A stretch of 64,000 nucleotides of DNA from Anaerolineales bacterium (GTDB taxonomy: Bacteria > Chloroflexota > Anaerolineae > Anaerolineales > Villigracilaceae), in contig JAFGKO010000188.1 in NCBI GenBank assembly GCA_016928525.1, positions 1 to 64,000 of the forward strand, read 5' to 3'. Under the pieces are notes generated by a model, which had not been told where the DNA came from, made no database searches, and was given only the letters and a program-made list of their open reading frames with translations. The position numbers and the translations under genes were made by a program. Positions within the stretch are counted from its first letter, which is position 1. Each line of letters begins with the position of its first letter. Below, one piece after another: positions 35,201-44,300 of the stretch.

Positions 35201-38200
35201 CGGTGGAAGGGCATCATTGTCCGCGCCTACCAGATCAGCATCCACAGTCATGGGATCGGTGGCGATGAACGATATGCGGGGGTCACCGGCATAGGTGAAC
35301 CCAACCGGAAGCGTATCAGTAACAGTAAAGGCCAGCGAGGTGCCTTCAGGAATAACGGTTGCCAGGCGATACCTGACGATCTCACCGATGGTCAGCTCGT
35401 TGTCAAGGGTATCGCCGTTGGAACTATCCACCAGCGATTTGACCAGGTCAAGCGCATTGGCAGTCACCTGGGCGCTGGCTATGTCGCTGTAGTCGTTGGG
35501 CGGACTGACACCCAGGCCATCACGCTCGCCTTTCGTTCCGCCTGGAGCGTCAGTCACGCTGGAACCGGTGGGGTTGGATGAAGTCCCGTGATCACCGGGC
35601 AGACTGGTATAAGTCAGGTCGGCGGTATTGTCCAGCAATTGGTCAGCTGTAACTGTACCGTTAATGGTCGCGGTGTATTCAATCGAGACCGCACAGCCAG
35701 CCGGAACAGAATCAAACCGGACATCCAGGTTGTTGCCAGTCGAATTGGAGACATCTGCGCCAGTGGCGCAGGCACTGGTCACGACGATATTCGAGCCGTT
35801 CAAACCCAGGTCCGCGGTCATATCCGGGTGGACGGTATCAACCACGACTACATCGAAAGCCGTGGTGGGGAAGGCGCCGCCCGTATTCGAGAAGGTCAAC
35901 GTATAGATGATGGTATCACCTGCGTCGCCGCCGGTAGGACTAGCCATTTTGACAAGATCCGTGATCGAAGGCTCGGCGACCCGGCTGTACACATAGTTGG
36001 AGTACCCGGTGATCAAAGAGCCGTTGATATAGACCCGGTAGCGGTTGCCATGGGTCTCGCCTGCATCGTTGCTGGTGGCTGGAACGCCGTTGTTGTCCAC
36101 AAGAGCATTGAATTCGACAATCACGTATTCGCTATCTGCGTCATTATCCAAGTTTTGCAAGGTGCCAAGCAAAAAGTTGACATCAGTGCTAGAGTTGTAA
36201 GTATCTCCATCGGATGTGCCGGAGGTACTCACATTTAAATCCGCCAGGGCTGGGCAAGCGACTGGAATGACCGGCGTATCACCTGCCGCAACCGAACCTG
36301 TTAACTGGCAATTTGGATCTCCTACCGCAGGCACTACAAAAGTAGATGGGGCTGGGAAAGAATAGTTGTCGGGTGAAATACCGCTATTAGAAACAAATGC
36401 AGCCCTGGCCGTGCCATCGTCCAGAAAAGTGATGCCATTCGGAACGTAATCCATTAAGCGGAAGTTGGGGCTGGTACCCTCAGGCAAGGTCACTACCAGC
36501 CGGTAACGGATGATTTCCCCGATCGCAACCGAAATAGGTGAGCCTGCACCTGGTTGGAAGGGGGTAACCGGCTCGGAAGTATGCGGCTCAGAAGTCACGC
36601 GCATATATTTCACCGGGGTTGTACTGGTCACTGTAAACGTAGCAACCGCGTTGTCGGCATAATTGTTCAACCCAGCCCCCACCCCATCCGCACCGGTGCG
36701 TTCATCGGAATCCACATTGTAAGACGAGCGGTCAACTACATTTCCATCCAGGCTCGTCCAATACAGGTAGGCGGTATTGGTGAACGCCTGAGTCGGACGG
36801 ACGCAATAGGCGACTGTTCCGCTGACTTTGAGCTCGACGCTGCGCGCCGCATCATACGGGACATCGAAACTGTTCCCAGCTGGGGTCCGCAAAATCCAGC
36901 CTGTGGCGTTATCCCCGCTCAACTCGAAATCGGCTGCGGTCACCAGACCGGCAGAATCTGTCACCGAAGAGATGACCGGGTTATCGATCGCCGAAGCGCC
37001 GCCAGCCACGCACAACGGCAACGGATCATTCAAGGTCACATCGTAGGCATCCGTCTGGCTGGAAGCGTCATGCGCAATCGTCAGTGTAAACTCAACCGGG
37101 TTGCCCGCGTCACCTGTTGTCGGATTTGCTACTTTAGCAATATTGAGGACAGGCTCGATGACGGTCACATTCTCAGCTGAAACTGGTCCCTGTGAACCGA
37201 TAACCGTGTTACCATCCGCGTCTTTCGTGTCCCAGGTCATGCTGACAGAGTTATTACGCGCACTCCCGCTTTGGTTGGCGCTGACATTGAGCACTACTGC
37301 CGTGTATTCGAAGGTCAGGGTTTCAGGGACGCTATTATCGTCGTTGTTGTTTTCGACAGTTCCCAAATCCCAGGTAATCGTTCTCCCACTGTCCGTTATG
37401 GTCGGTGTGGTGCTGCCGCTGATGGTCACCTCAGTCGGGTTTGAATTCGTGAACGAATCTTGACTCACAAAGGCCAGTTCAGCGTCGAGCGTATCCACAA
37501 TCTGTGTGTTGGGACTGAGGCCTTCCGGCACAGTGACGGTAAGGCGATAGGTTACCAATTCACCGATCACCACTTGCGTGCGATTGTTGGTGTTCGTGGT
37601 GCCTGAATTATCGATTTCCGTGCCCACCAGTTCCTTGAGCAGCGCCGGGCTGCCGATTTCGCTGTCGGCGGTATCCGTGATCGGTTCCGGGATATAGGGG
37701 TCGCCGCCCTCGCTGCCGGAGTAGCTGGTCACCTGGCCTTCATTTTGCAGCATAGTGCCGGGAGCAATATCCGGATCGACCATCAGGTCATAGGTCACGA
37801 TGATGACGTTCTTGCCGCTGGTCGCCTCATGCAACTGACACAGGCCCTGTCCATATTCGGGGGGAGCGAAAGCCGGATTGTCTGCCGGGTCTCTCAAGCG
37901 GATACCATTCCCGAAGAAGTCGGTTGCGTCGCCATTTGGCCCCAAAAATTCGAACCCTGAACCTGTGCCGTCATCCAACGCCTTGCCATCACCGCGGTGG
38001 GCTTGTAAGTTAAATCCGCCCAGTCCAATGCCAGGGAAAATGTAACCGTCAGGCAAAATATCTTTTAAGGTGATGTCAAACGCGCCGTTGATACCGCTGC
38101 CGGTGTTCTCGATCACGATGGCGAACTTGACCATGTCACCGCCGTCAATACCGCCGATACCGCTGCCCAACGGGTTAGCATCCAGGTAGTCCGAGTTGAT

Positions 38201-40735
38201 CGGCGTCGTGCCCGAATTCCAGGGAATGCTCGAGCCACCGGGAATTTCAAATATCACAGGCGGTGCCACGGGGGGATTCGGTTCCAGGCCAGTATGATCG
38301 GTCGAAACGACTGTCTTCTCACCCACCAGGATTGGCTCAGTCAGAGTCAGATCGATGAAATTATTGGTGGTCGAGACCGAACCCGGGCTGTTGGCATCCT
38401 GCTGCAAGACACTGTTGCGCATTTTTAAGCCATCACCAAATTTCTCATTGGTGACCCGCACAGTGAACAGCAGGTCGATTGTTTTTGGCAAATTGGCCGG
38501 GTCATCATACGAGCCGAACTCGAATTTGACCGAGTTGTCATTTAGATGATTTGAGATGGTAACGGGGTTCGGGTCGATCCCGCGGGTATCGTCCGGGCCC
38601 AGCATCCAGCTTCCGGGGTCCGGGATGACCGCCGCGCCCACGTACTTGGGCCAGGTCCCCAGAGATGATCCATCCACATTGGGGTCGTCCGCATGGAAAA
38701 TAGGCAGAGGCAGGAAGTCGGTCAGGCTCAGGTTGGCGAAATCACCGGTCAGTAATTGGTAAGTAATGCGATAGGTGATAGCATCCCCGGCAGCTACCTG
38801 TACCGTTGTACAGGGATCGAAAGTAGCCGGGTTGCAAACTGCACCGTTGCGTGCCACGATGGTTTTCTCCAGTGTACCGCGCCCGACACTGATACCTGTG
38901 CTGGCACTCTCGCCAGAAACTGTTGCCGTAATCGTGCATGGCCCGGGGTTACAAGAACCCGAATCCACCTGGTTACCGGATATTGTGGCCGCATCGTTCA
39001 GGGAATCTCCCATTTTGACGCTATCGCCGGGATAGGTATCGGTATAGGTATCCTGGATCATGGCATAGAATGTGACCGTACCGGTCGTGGTAGCATTTGC
39101 GGAACTGCCGCCATCGTCTACCAGATCGCCCAATACGACATCGCTGCCGACCCGTGCTATTAATTCCTGGGCGATATCAAATGTGACAATTGTTTCGCCA
39201 TTGTTATTCGGCAAGGACGAATTTGTGTAATCATGGCTATCACATTCCCCGCCAAAACCCGTGTCCGTATAATTACAGGCCACATTGATGTTACCAGGCG
39301 CAAAGGCATAGGTCTGGGTACCGCCATCGCGTGTGATGCTCAATTCAGGATAGTAGGTCGCATTCTGAAAATAATGTTGCCCATCGGATAAAATATCTTC
39401 CAGACTCAGATTTGCGTATCCAAAATAATCAGAGATGTCAAAGGATAATGTGTAACGAACAATATCCCCAGGTGTAACGCCATTCGAAGCCGGGTCAACG
39501 ACAAGCGAACTGCCTTTCCCCAGCGTAATGGGCCTGTCGCTGTGGCTGGCCACGCCAGGCCCAACTCCGCCACTGACATCCAACGGTGGCGAGCCGTCAG
39601 ATGGGATCCAGGTGATGGCATCCAAAGTGGCTGCATTGGTAGTCGAACCCGGCGCGATCGGCTGGCCGTCGGCGTCAAGCTCAGGAACATAGTAATCAAA
39701 AGAAACAGTAATATCGGTGACAACTGGTCCATCCCAGTGCAGCTGGATCTGCGCCCCATTATATGGACCACCAACAGATGGTTCGCTCACCGTCGTTGCG
39801 GCCGGATTAACAGTCAAGTTGCCTAGATAAACAACACTGTTGGGTAAGTTGTCAGTAATATCGATATTGGAAAAAGACTGCCCTTCCGCAACGTTGACTG
39901 TCAGCGCATAAGTCGCCGGGTTATTGGGGCCAGTCGCCAGTTCCCCTGCATTGGTGGACTTCGAAAAGTCAACTACCGTTGGAATGACATCCGAAAAAGG
40001 CACCCAGGTATCTGGCGTGCCCGCATCTGAAACAATCGTGGTATCGGTTGGAGTCGTACAACACCAATCCACCATCGGTGTACGCCCATAGATGAAGCCC
40101 GCACGCGCGCGGATGGATAAAGTATCCCCCAGGTTGGCATTTTCACTCAAGCGTGCCGGGATCGAAACAGTCAGGGATGGCTGCCCAGGCGTGTAGGACC
40201 CATAGGGCAATTGAAAGGATACCAACTGGTCGCCTGCGACACCGCACACATCCAGAAAGAAACCGACATCATCCAACGCCCAGGGATGTTTCACACAACC
40301 GGTACCAGTTCCATCATCCGGGAAAGTTTGCGTCACGACGGTCAGTGTTTCTGTGCCCAGTGTGGCAGTGTAATTCGCGCCCGAGGCCGGGCTGATGCCA
40401 TCGTAGGTCAGTTCATCAGGATATACACCATCCGAGCCGACGTGAGGAATATACAGGTCGATGAAAGGGCCATATCCGGTTTCATTCCCATTGTTCATGA
40501 AGGTTGCACTGATCGTGAAATCCTCTCCCAACATTACTGATCCGGTGCTCACGGTGACATTCGGCAAGGGCACAAAACGGGGCGCGAGCGGGCTCGCATC
40601 TGTATTCGCATCTGCGCCAACTATGCGCACTGGCACAAACAAACCCAACACAAAAAACAGGATAGAAATACTGATGAGCCGCCACCAAGCAGAAATTATA
40701 AAATGACCTGATGATTTCGATGAATAAGAATACAT
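29297..40735 (-). CDS. Giant secreted repeat protein with internal LPKTG motif and C-terminal sortase domain
   Basis: About 3812 residues, starting at the ATG at 40735 (GGAGGAA before it); an upstream ATG at 40771 is less likely. A signal segment (about 15-40, ISISILFFVLGLFVPV) is followed by a long chain of DUF11/fimbrial-isopeptide-like beta domains, recognisable by repeated phrases such as GEIIRYRLVVTLPEG. Six SdrD-B-like domains lie at about 2080-3080 (LGNRVWFDTNNNSQIDTGEV and variants with Asp/Asn-rich, probably Ca-binding loops). More DUF11 repeats follow. Near the end come LPKTG (3643-3647, in PLPKTGFAPGR) and a sortase domain with His3723, Cys3786 (TLITC) and Arg3799. Composition is Asp/Thr-rich with little Cys. 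No membrane segment lies between motif and sortase. Confidence 0.9.
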   Translation of the reverse strand: MYSYSSKSSGHFIISAWWRLISISILFFVLGLFVPVRIVGADANTDASPLAPRFVPLPNVTVSTGSVMLGEDFTISATFMNNGNETGYGPFIDLYIPHVGSDGVYPDELTYDGISPASGANYTATLGTETLTVVTQTFPDDGTGTGCVKHPWALDDVGFFLDVCGVAGDQLVSFQLPYGSYTPGQPSLTVSIPARLSENANLGDTLSIRARAGFIYGRTPMVDWCCTTPTDTTIVSDAGTPDTWVPFSDVIPTVVDFSKSTNAGELATGPNNPATYALTVNVAEGQSFSNIDITDNLPNSVVYLGNLTVNPAATTVSEPSVGGPYNGAQIQLHWDGPVVTDITVSFDYYVPELDADGQPIAPGSTTNAATLDAITWIPSDGSPPLDVSGGVGPGVASHSDRPITLGKGSSLVVDPASNGVTPGDIVRYTLSFDISDYFGYANLSLEDILSDGQHYFQNATYYPELSITRDGGTQTYAFAPGNINVACNYTDTGFGGECDSHDYTNSSLPNNNGETIVTFDIAQELIARVGSDVVLGDLVDDGGSSANATTTGTVTFYAMIQDTYTDTYPGDSVKMGDSLNDAATISGNQVDSGSCNPGPCTITATVSGESASTGISVGRGTLEKTIVARNGAVCNPATFDPCTTVQVAAGDAITYRITYQLLTGDFANLSLTDFLPLPIFHADDPNVDGSSLGTWPKYVGAAVIPDPGSWMLGPDDTRGIDPNPVTISNHLNDNSVKFEFGSYDDPANLPKTIDLLFTVRVTNEKFGDGLKMRNSVLQQDANSPGSVSTTNNFIDLTLTEPILVGEKTVVSTDHTGLEPNPPVAPPVIFEIPGGSSIPWNSGTTPINSDYLDANPLGSGIGGIDGGDMVKFAIVIENTGSGINGAFDITLKDILPDGYIFPGIGLGGFNLQAHRGDGKALDDGTGSGFEFLGPNGDATDFFGNGIRLRDPADNPAFAPPEYGQGLCQLHEATSGKNVIIVTYDLMVDPDIAPGTMLQNEGQVTSYSGSEGGDPYIPEPITDTADSEIGSPALLKELVGTEIDNSGTTNTNNRTQVVIGELVTYRLTVTVPEGLSPNTQIVDTLDAELAFVSQDSFTNSNPTEVTISGSTTPTITDSGRTITWDLGTVENNNDDNSVPETLTFEYTAVVLNVSANQSGSARNNSVSMTWDTKDADGNTVIGSQGPVSAENVTVIEPVLNIAKVANPTTGDAGNPVEFTLTIAHDASSQTDAYDVTLNDPLPLCVAGGASAIDNPVISSVTDSAGLVTAADFELSGDNATGWILRTPAGNSFDVPYDAARSVELKVSGTVAYCVRPTQAFTNTAYLYWTSLDGNVVDRSSYNVDSDERTGADGVGAGLNNYADNAVATFTVTSTTPVKYMRVTSEPHTSEPVTPFQPGAGSPISVAIGEIIRYRLVVTLPEGTSPNFRLMDYVPNGITFLDDGTARAAFVSNSGISPDNYSFPAPSTFVVPAVGDPNCQLTGSVAAGDTPVIPVACPALADLNVSTSGTSDGDTYNSSTDVNFLLGTLQNLDNDADSEYVIVEFNALVDNNGVPATSNDAGETHGNRYRVYINGSLITGYSNYVYSRVAEPSITDLVKMASPTGGDAGDTIIYTLTFSNTGGAFPTTAFDVVVVDTVHPDMTADLGLNGSNIVVTSACATGADVSNSTGNNLDVRFDSVPAGCAVSIEYTATINGTVTADQLLDNTADLTYTSLPGDHGTSSNPTGSSVTDAPGGTKGERDGLGVSPPNDYSDIASAQVTANALDLVKSLVDSSNGDTLDNELTIGEIVRYRLATVIPEGTSLAFTVTDTLPVGFTYAGDPRISFIATDPMTVDADLVGADNDALPPTFTIPVMRVSEVGQDLTFSLGDLINNDRDNTDAEYVVIEFDALVNDSADNNNTDLDNNQYTVSIGGSTKGPSNQVETRIVEPFLGITKLADDDTWIYGQTLEYTLDISHINGSANPADDSNAVAYDIVVTDTIPTGLTFDSVTSLPAGWTQNYSAPVLTFSCLSSNGCSFALSDAAPSIIFTVTVDGPPAATTLAGTDIATNNVVMTWTSLDGAVTGERTGGGGVDDYSDTASHTGSLDYYALGNRVWFDTNNNSQIDTGEVGVEGVTVDLYKDDGTGNYVDTGLTDVTSGGGYYLFDYLEAGDYIVVLLASNFTGAGVLVDYYSSGTTMDANTGAPTEIPAPSPETDADDSDDNGTLQTGVTFTGAVISQPVTLGPTGATEPTDDDDFRNGTSEDSEQPDARSNLSVDFGFYRASIGDQVYYDNNFNGTYDADADQPLGGVTLRLYVTDGTTTTEIANTTSAAVSGQYLFSNLPQGDYIVTVEGPANSASTVDISNITDTTTPGANQDDNDNGVGTGGGAAPYVASSNTMPLRPGWMGTSNTVTYATGETYNPTLDFGFVHLYNLGNRVWFDTDNGSDIDVSEVGAVGVVLDLHKFNMATNAYDYVSSDTTGAGGYYLFENLYPGNYVVSVAASNFGAGAVLEGYWSTDTYMNADGTTGETAAPSPENNQDSDDNGTFQSGSVVSLPVTLGPVGATEPTDDDDLEAGVNHGSQPDGRSNLTVDFGFYKTEIGNLVFGDVNKNGAYDSGTDTLLDATTVYLYAENNTTVLASTTTTGGEYLFSGLPAGSYIVKVDAPAGTVSTRDDADLNDNTTTGPDVNTDDNDNGQGTNGGLVTAGVLNMTPGYDATKPNNIVDDGTGSQVEYGVTRNPTIDFGFTTVYALGNRVWFDANNSRVIDNGEGVNLSGDKVGVDGVLLQLYVDDGSGTFVDTGRTATTANGGYYLFDNLESGSYRVIIPASSFASSGPLYGYWSSQTTRQSDGSLDETLADSPETNQDSDDNGTRQVSGAVASQTVVLGPGSVEPTGESAVDVDVLAPGALHQGNQPDAQANMTVDFGFYTITLGNQVWNDAGAGANKNNGFLDADESGIDNVTVELYAANGTRIMLVGPDGIPGTADDVAAETTTGGGGFYAFTGLPAGDYILRIPAYEFEGAETLRDYESSTGLLPASYYEPAPSADLDTTDSDDNGSTAAGALGLGGYVQTEVFSLTPVGELSYDNNTGTTTEPRVDFGVYLFRQADTSITKNDGQDFYLQGGVLTYTVVVRNAGPSDVTGAQVNDLRPTQIATWTWACTDATGGASGCDGIVDAVSDFADTVDLPINSSITYTVTANVDVAATGDLVNTATVTVPADYTEIDTTNTSSADTDAFAVLTVTKDDSIEIAAPGYVLTYNILIENTGNVDLANITVTDTLPDDVTYQSASLPPDSVSVGVLVWNGISITAGNSYSIDVQVRVNDTPVNPTITNLVEATDIDTGAASSDTDIDTIAVLNEKTIVTTNINNDTNPQVLIGEVVTYQISLTIPNGTLIDLQALDILDEGLAFDECLGVSVSDPMVVTTTLAGGFADACPTDAGDPNVTNSGHNVVFDFGDVTNASAVDQIIIVQYTVDILDIAANVDGVTGINNNVTWTWNGGTREASAPPVEIVEPDLSINKDASPSVALLGSTITFTIDIEHTDISTADAYDVVVTDQLPSGLEYVGNVTVTGLAYDRFNYDAGTSTVTFEWDVFPLLATSSITFEATFVGPPPVVNEASVAWTSIPLDPGVQSNYNANSTERFYDPLNPAGVNSYGTSSSVTINKPPLPKTGFAPGRRTALPAQPKENEYRQLDTLTLEIPRLGVNLPILGIPATNQGWDLTWLSNQAGWLEGTAYPTLAGNTGITAHTYLADGSPGPFVNLGSLYWGDKIYIHANGNKYTYEVREVRLLWPEDVSVLRHEEYDWITLITCREYNEEKDDYTYRVAVRAVLVNVEAE

Positions 40736-40782
40736 GGTTCCTCCACCAACACTCAAAAAATGAGCAAGCATAACCTTGGTAT

Positions 40783-40811
40783 AAAAAAGGCAAAACCGAC
40801 GGCGGTTTCGC
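40783..40811 (-). terminator. Terminator-like hairpin in the leader of the giant surface-protein gene (possible attenuator)
   Basis: On the minus strand GCGAAACCG, loop CCGT and CGGTTTTGC form a stem followed by TTTTTT, ending about 48 bases before the ATG at 40735. It is enclosed by CCTTGGT and ACCAAGG, which are exact complements, and GAGCAA just before it can pair with TTGCTC after it. A terminator in the sense direction inside a leader suggests attenuation. Confidence 0.55.
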
Positions 40812-41203
40812 TATTTGCTCGCTCGGACTCTTCCTTATAAATAAAAATAAACCAAGGAAAGCGACCAAATATTGGGTCCAGAGTCATCGCATCCGCGTAT
40901 CACTCTTAAGTACCATTTTCCTATGATTGGACTCATCACAAAGTTGCAGGATGGTTGTCAGGCTTACAGTTGTGAAAGGGTACATGTCTACACATTTGTC
41001 TGATGGATCTGTAAAGTGACCCATCAAACATTGGGGCAACCATCCGCTCATAGTCCAAAAGTACTATAAGAATTATTCCATAGAACCCGCAGCTAATAAT
41101 TTGCATTATGGATGAATGAGTTGGTAAAAGTTGGGAAAACAAAGATTTTGCTTTTTGAACCTCTCCCCCGCTATTTCACCACCAATCAGGTGATTCTTAA
41201 TCC
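40812..41203. other. Intergenic region between the two sortase-bearing genes
   Basis: About 390 bases, A/T-richer than the genes, without a supported ORF. It should contain the minus-strand promoter and upper leader of the giant gene. The stretch near 40840-40860 (TTTATTTTTATTTATAAGG on the minus strand) is the most promoter-like part, but no clear -35/-10 pair can be named. Confidence 0.3.
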
Positions 41204-41264
41204 AAAAAATCCCTGACGCCGCTGGTTTTCACTACCCAGCATACATCAGGGGTCTGTTTTTTTT
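41204..41264. terminator. Bidirectional terminator after the 1004-residue sortase-bearing gene
   Basis: CCCTGA (41211-41216) pairs with TCAGGG (41246-41251), with an inner GCTGG/CCAGC stem. An A-run (41204-41209) and an eight-T run (41257-41264) flank it, so it works in both directions. Confidence 0.75.
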
Positions 41265-41329
41265 GCGCCTTATTTCATAACCGCTTGTTTCAAGTCTCCC
41301 CTCTCAAGTTTGTGACTTCGTAATTGATA

Positions 41330-44300
41330 CTAAGGCCAGTTGGTCCACCAGCGCTCAGGCCGGGTCTGGACCAGAACAGCTTTCACTACGAAACGTTTCA
41401 AATAGGTTTCCGCCTGCTCGTCGTAGTCGGCACAGGTTACCAGCGTCAGCCAGGATTTTTCTTCATGTTGCAGGATGGAGGCATCCGTCGCATCCAACTT
41501 CTTGGCCGACTTGACCTCGTAGATATGCAGATTCCCAAAGGCATGCACAAAAACCTTATCGCCGGCCTTCAACTTATGCAGGTTGGCAAATGGTCCCGCC
41601 TGCCCATATTGCAGCGTGACGTGACTGGTCAGCACACTGTTGCCCGAAAATCCCGGGAAAGCGCTGCCTTCCAGCCAACCAGCCTGGTTCAATAACCAGT
41701 TGACATCCCAGCTATTGTTCCGTTTCGGAATCCCCACAACCGGCACTTGAAGCTTGAGCGCTGGGATCTCCAGGGTCACATCATTGCTGGTGTTGTATTT
41801 GGTAACCGGCAGATCGCTCAAATCGGTGATCCGACCCGGCGCAAAGCCGGTGACGGGGATCAGCCCAGCGAGACCAGGCGCAGCGGCGCCGCCACCACCA
41901 CGTCCACCGCCACCGCCGGGATCACCAGGATCACCAGGGTCACCGGGATCGCCAGGAGGAACGATAGCCGGAAGAATGTCAACAACACTATCTTCAATGG
42001 GATCGGGTTGCTCGTCGCTTGATACAGCAACCGTATTGACGACATCAGTTTGGCCAACAGGTACAGGGGAGTTGACAATGACCTGGAAGGTAATCGTCAT
42101 TGTACCGCCGGTGGGCAAATCGAAATCATCGCCAGCAAGCACTAAGTTCGCCGGGATGCCATCTAACAGATCAGCAACTGCTCCTCCAGGAATATTATCC
42201 TTCGTTATCCCACCACTCGTCACCACTGTACTATTGGCGACATAGGTTGTACCTGCAGGAAGTGGATCATTCACAACAATATTGTTTTGCGCGGGTACGC
42301 CGATATTCGTGACATTGATCGTATAAGTGATCGATTCGCCTGGAGCAGTTTCTCCGCCCGCACTCGAAATTTTTTCAATTCCTAAGTCAGACACTTCGAC
42401 AGTGGCTGTATCCGAACTTGTGAATGTTTCGGTACCCCTCGACCCGGTGACGATAGCCTCATTGATACTATACCGCTCCGGGGGCGTTCCTGTAGTAATG
42501 CCACTGAAGACAATAATCAAAGTCTGATTAGGATTCATATCCAGTGGATCTATGGGGAAGTTATCCCAGGTCAAATTCTGTCCACTGATATCCGGGTCAG
42601 CAGTTGCGCCAGTAATTGTGCCTCCACCTGGGAGGGTAATGGTTGTGCTCCCAGGGACATATGCCCAGTTGGCTGGAAGAACATCCTGCACTGTAACATC
42701 AGCGATACCAAAGGCATCACTGTTGATGACCAACGTAAAAACAGATACCTGTCCCGCGCCAGTAGGGATGATCTCTGGATCGGCCGTTTTATCCAACGTT
42801 ATGACAGCGTCGATCCATTCGACATTCAAGGGCAAAATGGTGTAACCTGCGTCGATATACGGATTTCCAGGTGCCGCCGCATTTGCATCCTCGCCCCACA
42901 CAACAGCAATTGGTCCCGTCGCCCAAATATGGATACCGGTATTATCGTTATCAGGATCAAAAATTCTCTGCATCTGGATCCTGTTCAAAGTATAGGTGGC
43001 ATCAACAACACCATCGGTAGGACTGTAATCCACATAGATCGTTGTATTGTCCTCGATTGGCGTCACAAATACCGGTGAACCATTAGCAGAGAGATTGGTG
43101 GTTCCAGGCGCCCAGCTTATGAAATATTCCTGTGTCAGTTGATCCGGAGGGATAAACGTAAAACCATAGTTATAGTCTTCGTTTTCAGTATTCGCGGAAC
43201 CAATCGCCCAAAAACTCGTACCATTGGCAGACTCCAGATATACAGCGGAATTTGTGGGTACAAAACGACCCGTAAGATCCAAATAACTAAGTGTTGAATT
43301 CGCCGGAATATCGAAAGACCCGCTTCCTACATTATCTTCATAATTGATCGTAAGAGGAGCAGCCGTTGGATTGTAGATAAAAACATCGGTGTTACTGCCG
43401 CCGCCAAAACTGGGTACTGGTCCATAATACGAGGAAGACCACAACCCGCTTGGCACGGCTGTATAACTGCGGCTGTCTGAAGATATGCCAGCATTCGGTC
43501 GTCCTACGATAAATTGCGTCTGCACAGGAGCTGTTGCAAGAACGGTCGTTCCCGCGTCGATGTGGAATAATTGGGTTACTTCACCACGATCCAGGTTTAC
43601 ATTAACATCCACTCCTGCCATACCAGGATCATCAATTTGCACATTTGTATTATCCTGGGTAGCCTGAACAATGACAAATACCTGGGTGAAGTCTATGTAG
43701 TTCAAGGGTGCGCCGGAAAGATTTTCACCGACTGGAATGGTGTAATTGACCTGGTATGGTTTTACAGGGTAGACCTCCCATGCATTTGCGAATACGGTTT
43801 GGGTAACTTCCGGCCAAAAGGCTTGCGCCACAGAAACCGCGCCACCAGCAACATATAAGCGGTCACGGCCATCGTAACAAACATTTGTCGTACCATTAGG
43901 ATTCGTACTTGTGCAAGTGTCGGCCGCATTACGCGGTACTATGATATTGCCTGATTCGAATGTAAGTACATCACCCTTATTGGCTACATAGGTTTCATCA
44001 CTCCCCGTGCTGCCCGTGCCATAGCCATTTTCCCAATGATCGTAGTAGACCGTCACACCATCCGATGCAATTGAAACTGTTGAAACGTTATGCATTCTGT
44101 TGCATTCCGCGACAGTGCAGGTGCCGCCTCCTCCCAGCGCAGTTCCAAGATTGGGATCATTATCAATGTCTTGCAAGATTTGGAATAATTGGTCTGTGCC
44201 ACCCGGAATAAAATATTCCGAATAGCCCGCTGGAACGGCAGCTGATGCACTTTGCAGCATGGCAAAAGTGGAAAACAAAAATACAATGAGAAGCACCACT

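Noticed and set aside
29915..37463. Several plus-strand ORFs of 60-237 codons within the giant surface-protein gene
   Set aside because: They lie antisense to a continuous 11.4-kb reading frame with clear domain repeats, and their translations show no recognisable features.
40783..40900. Cyclic-di-GMP (GEMM) riboswitch in the giant-gene leader
   Set aside because: GGCAAAACCG and ACCAAGGAAAGC on the plus strand recall the motif, but the invariant GACGCAAAGCC is missing and the orientation faces away from the gene.
41919..41954. CRISPR-like short tandem repeats
   Set aside because: The repeats are 9-bp direct units without spacers that code for Gly-Asp-Pro in a linker; no CRISPR array or cas gene is present in the window.
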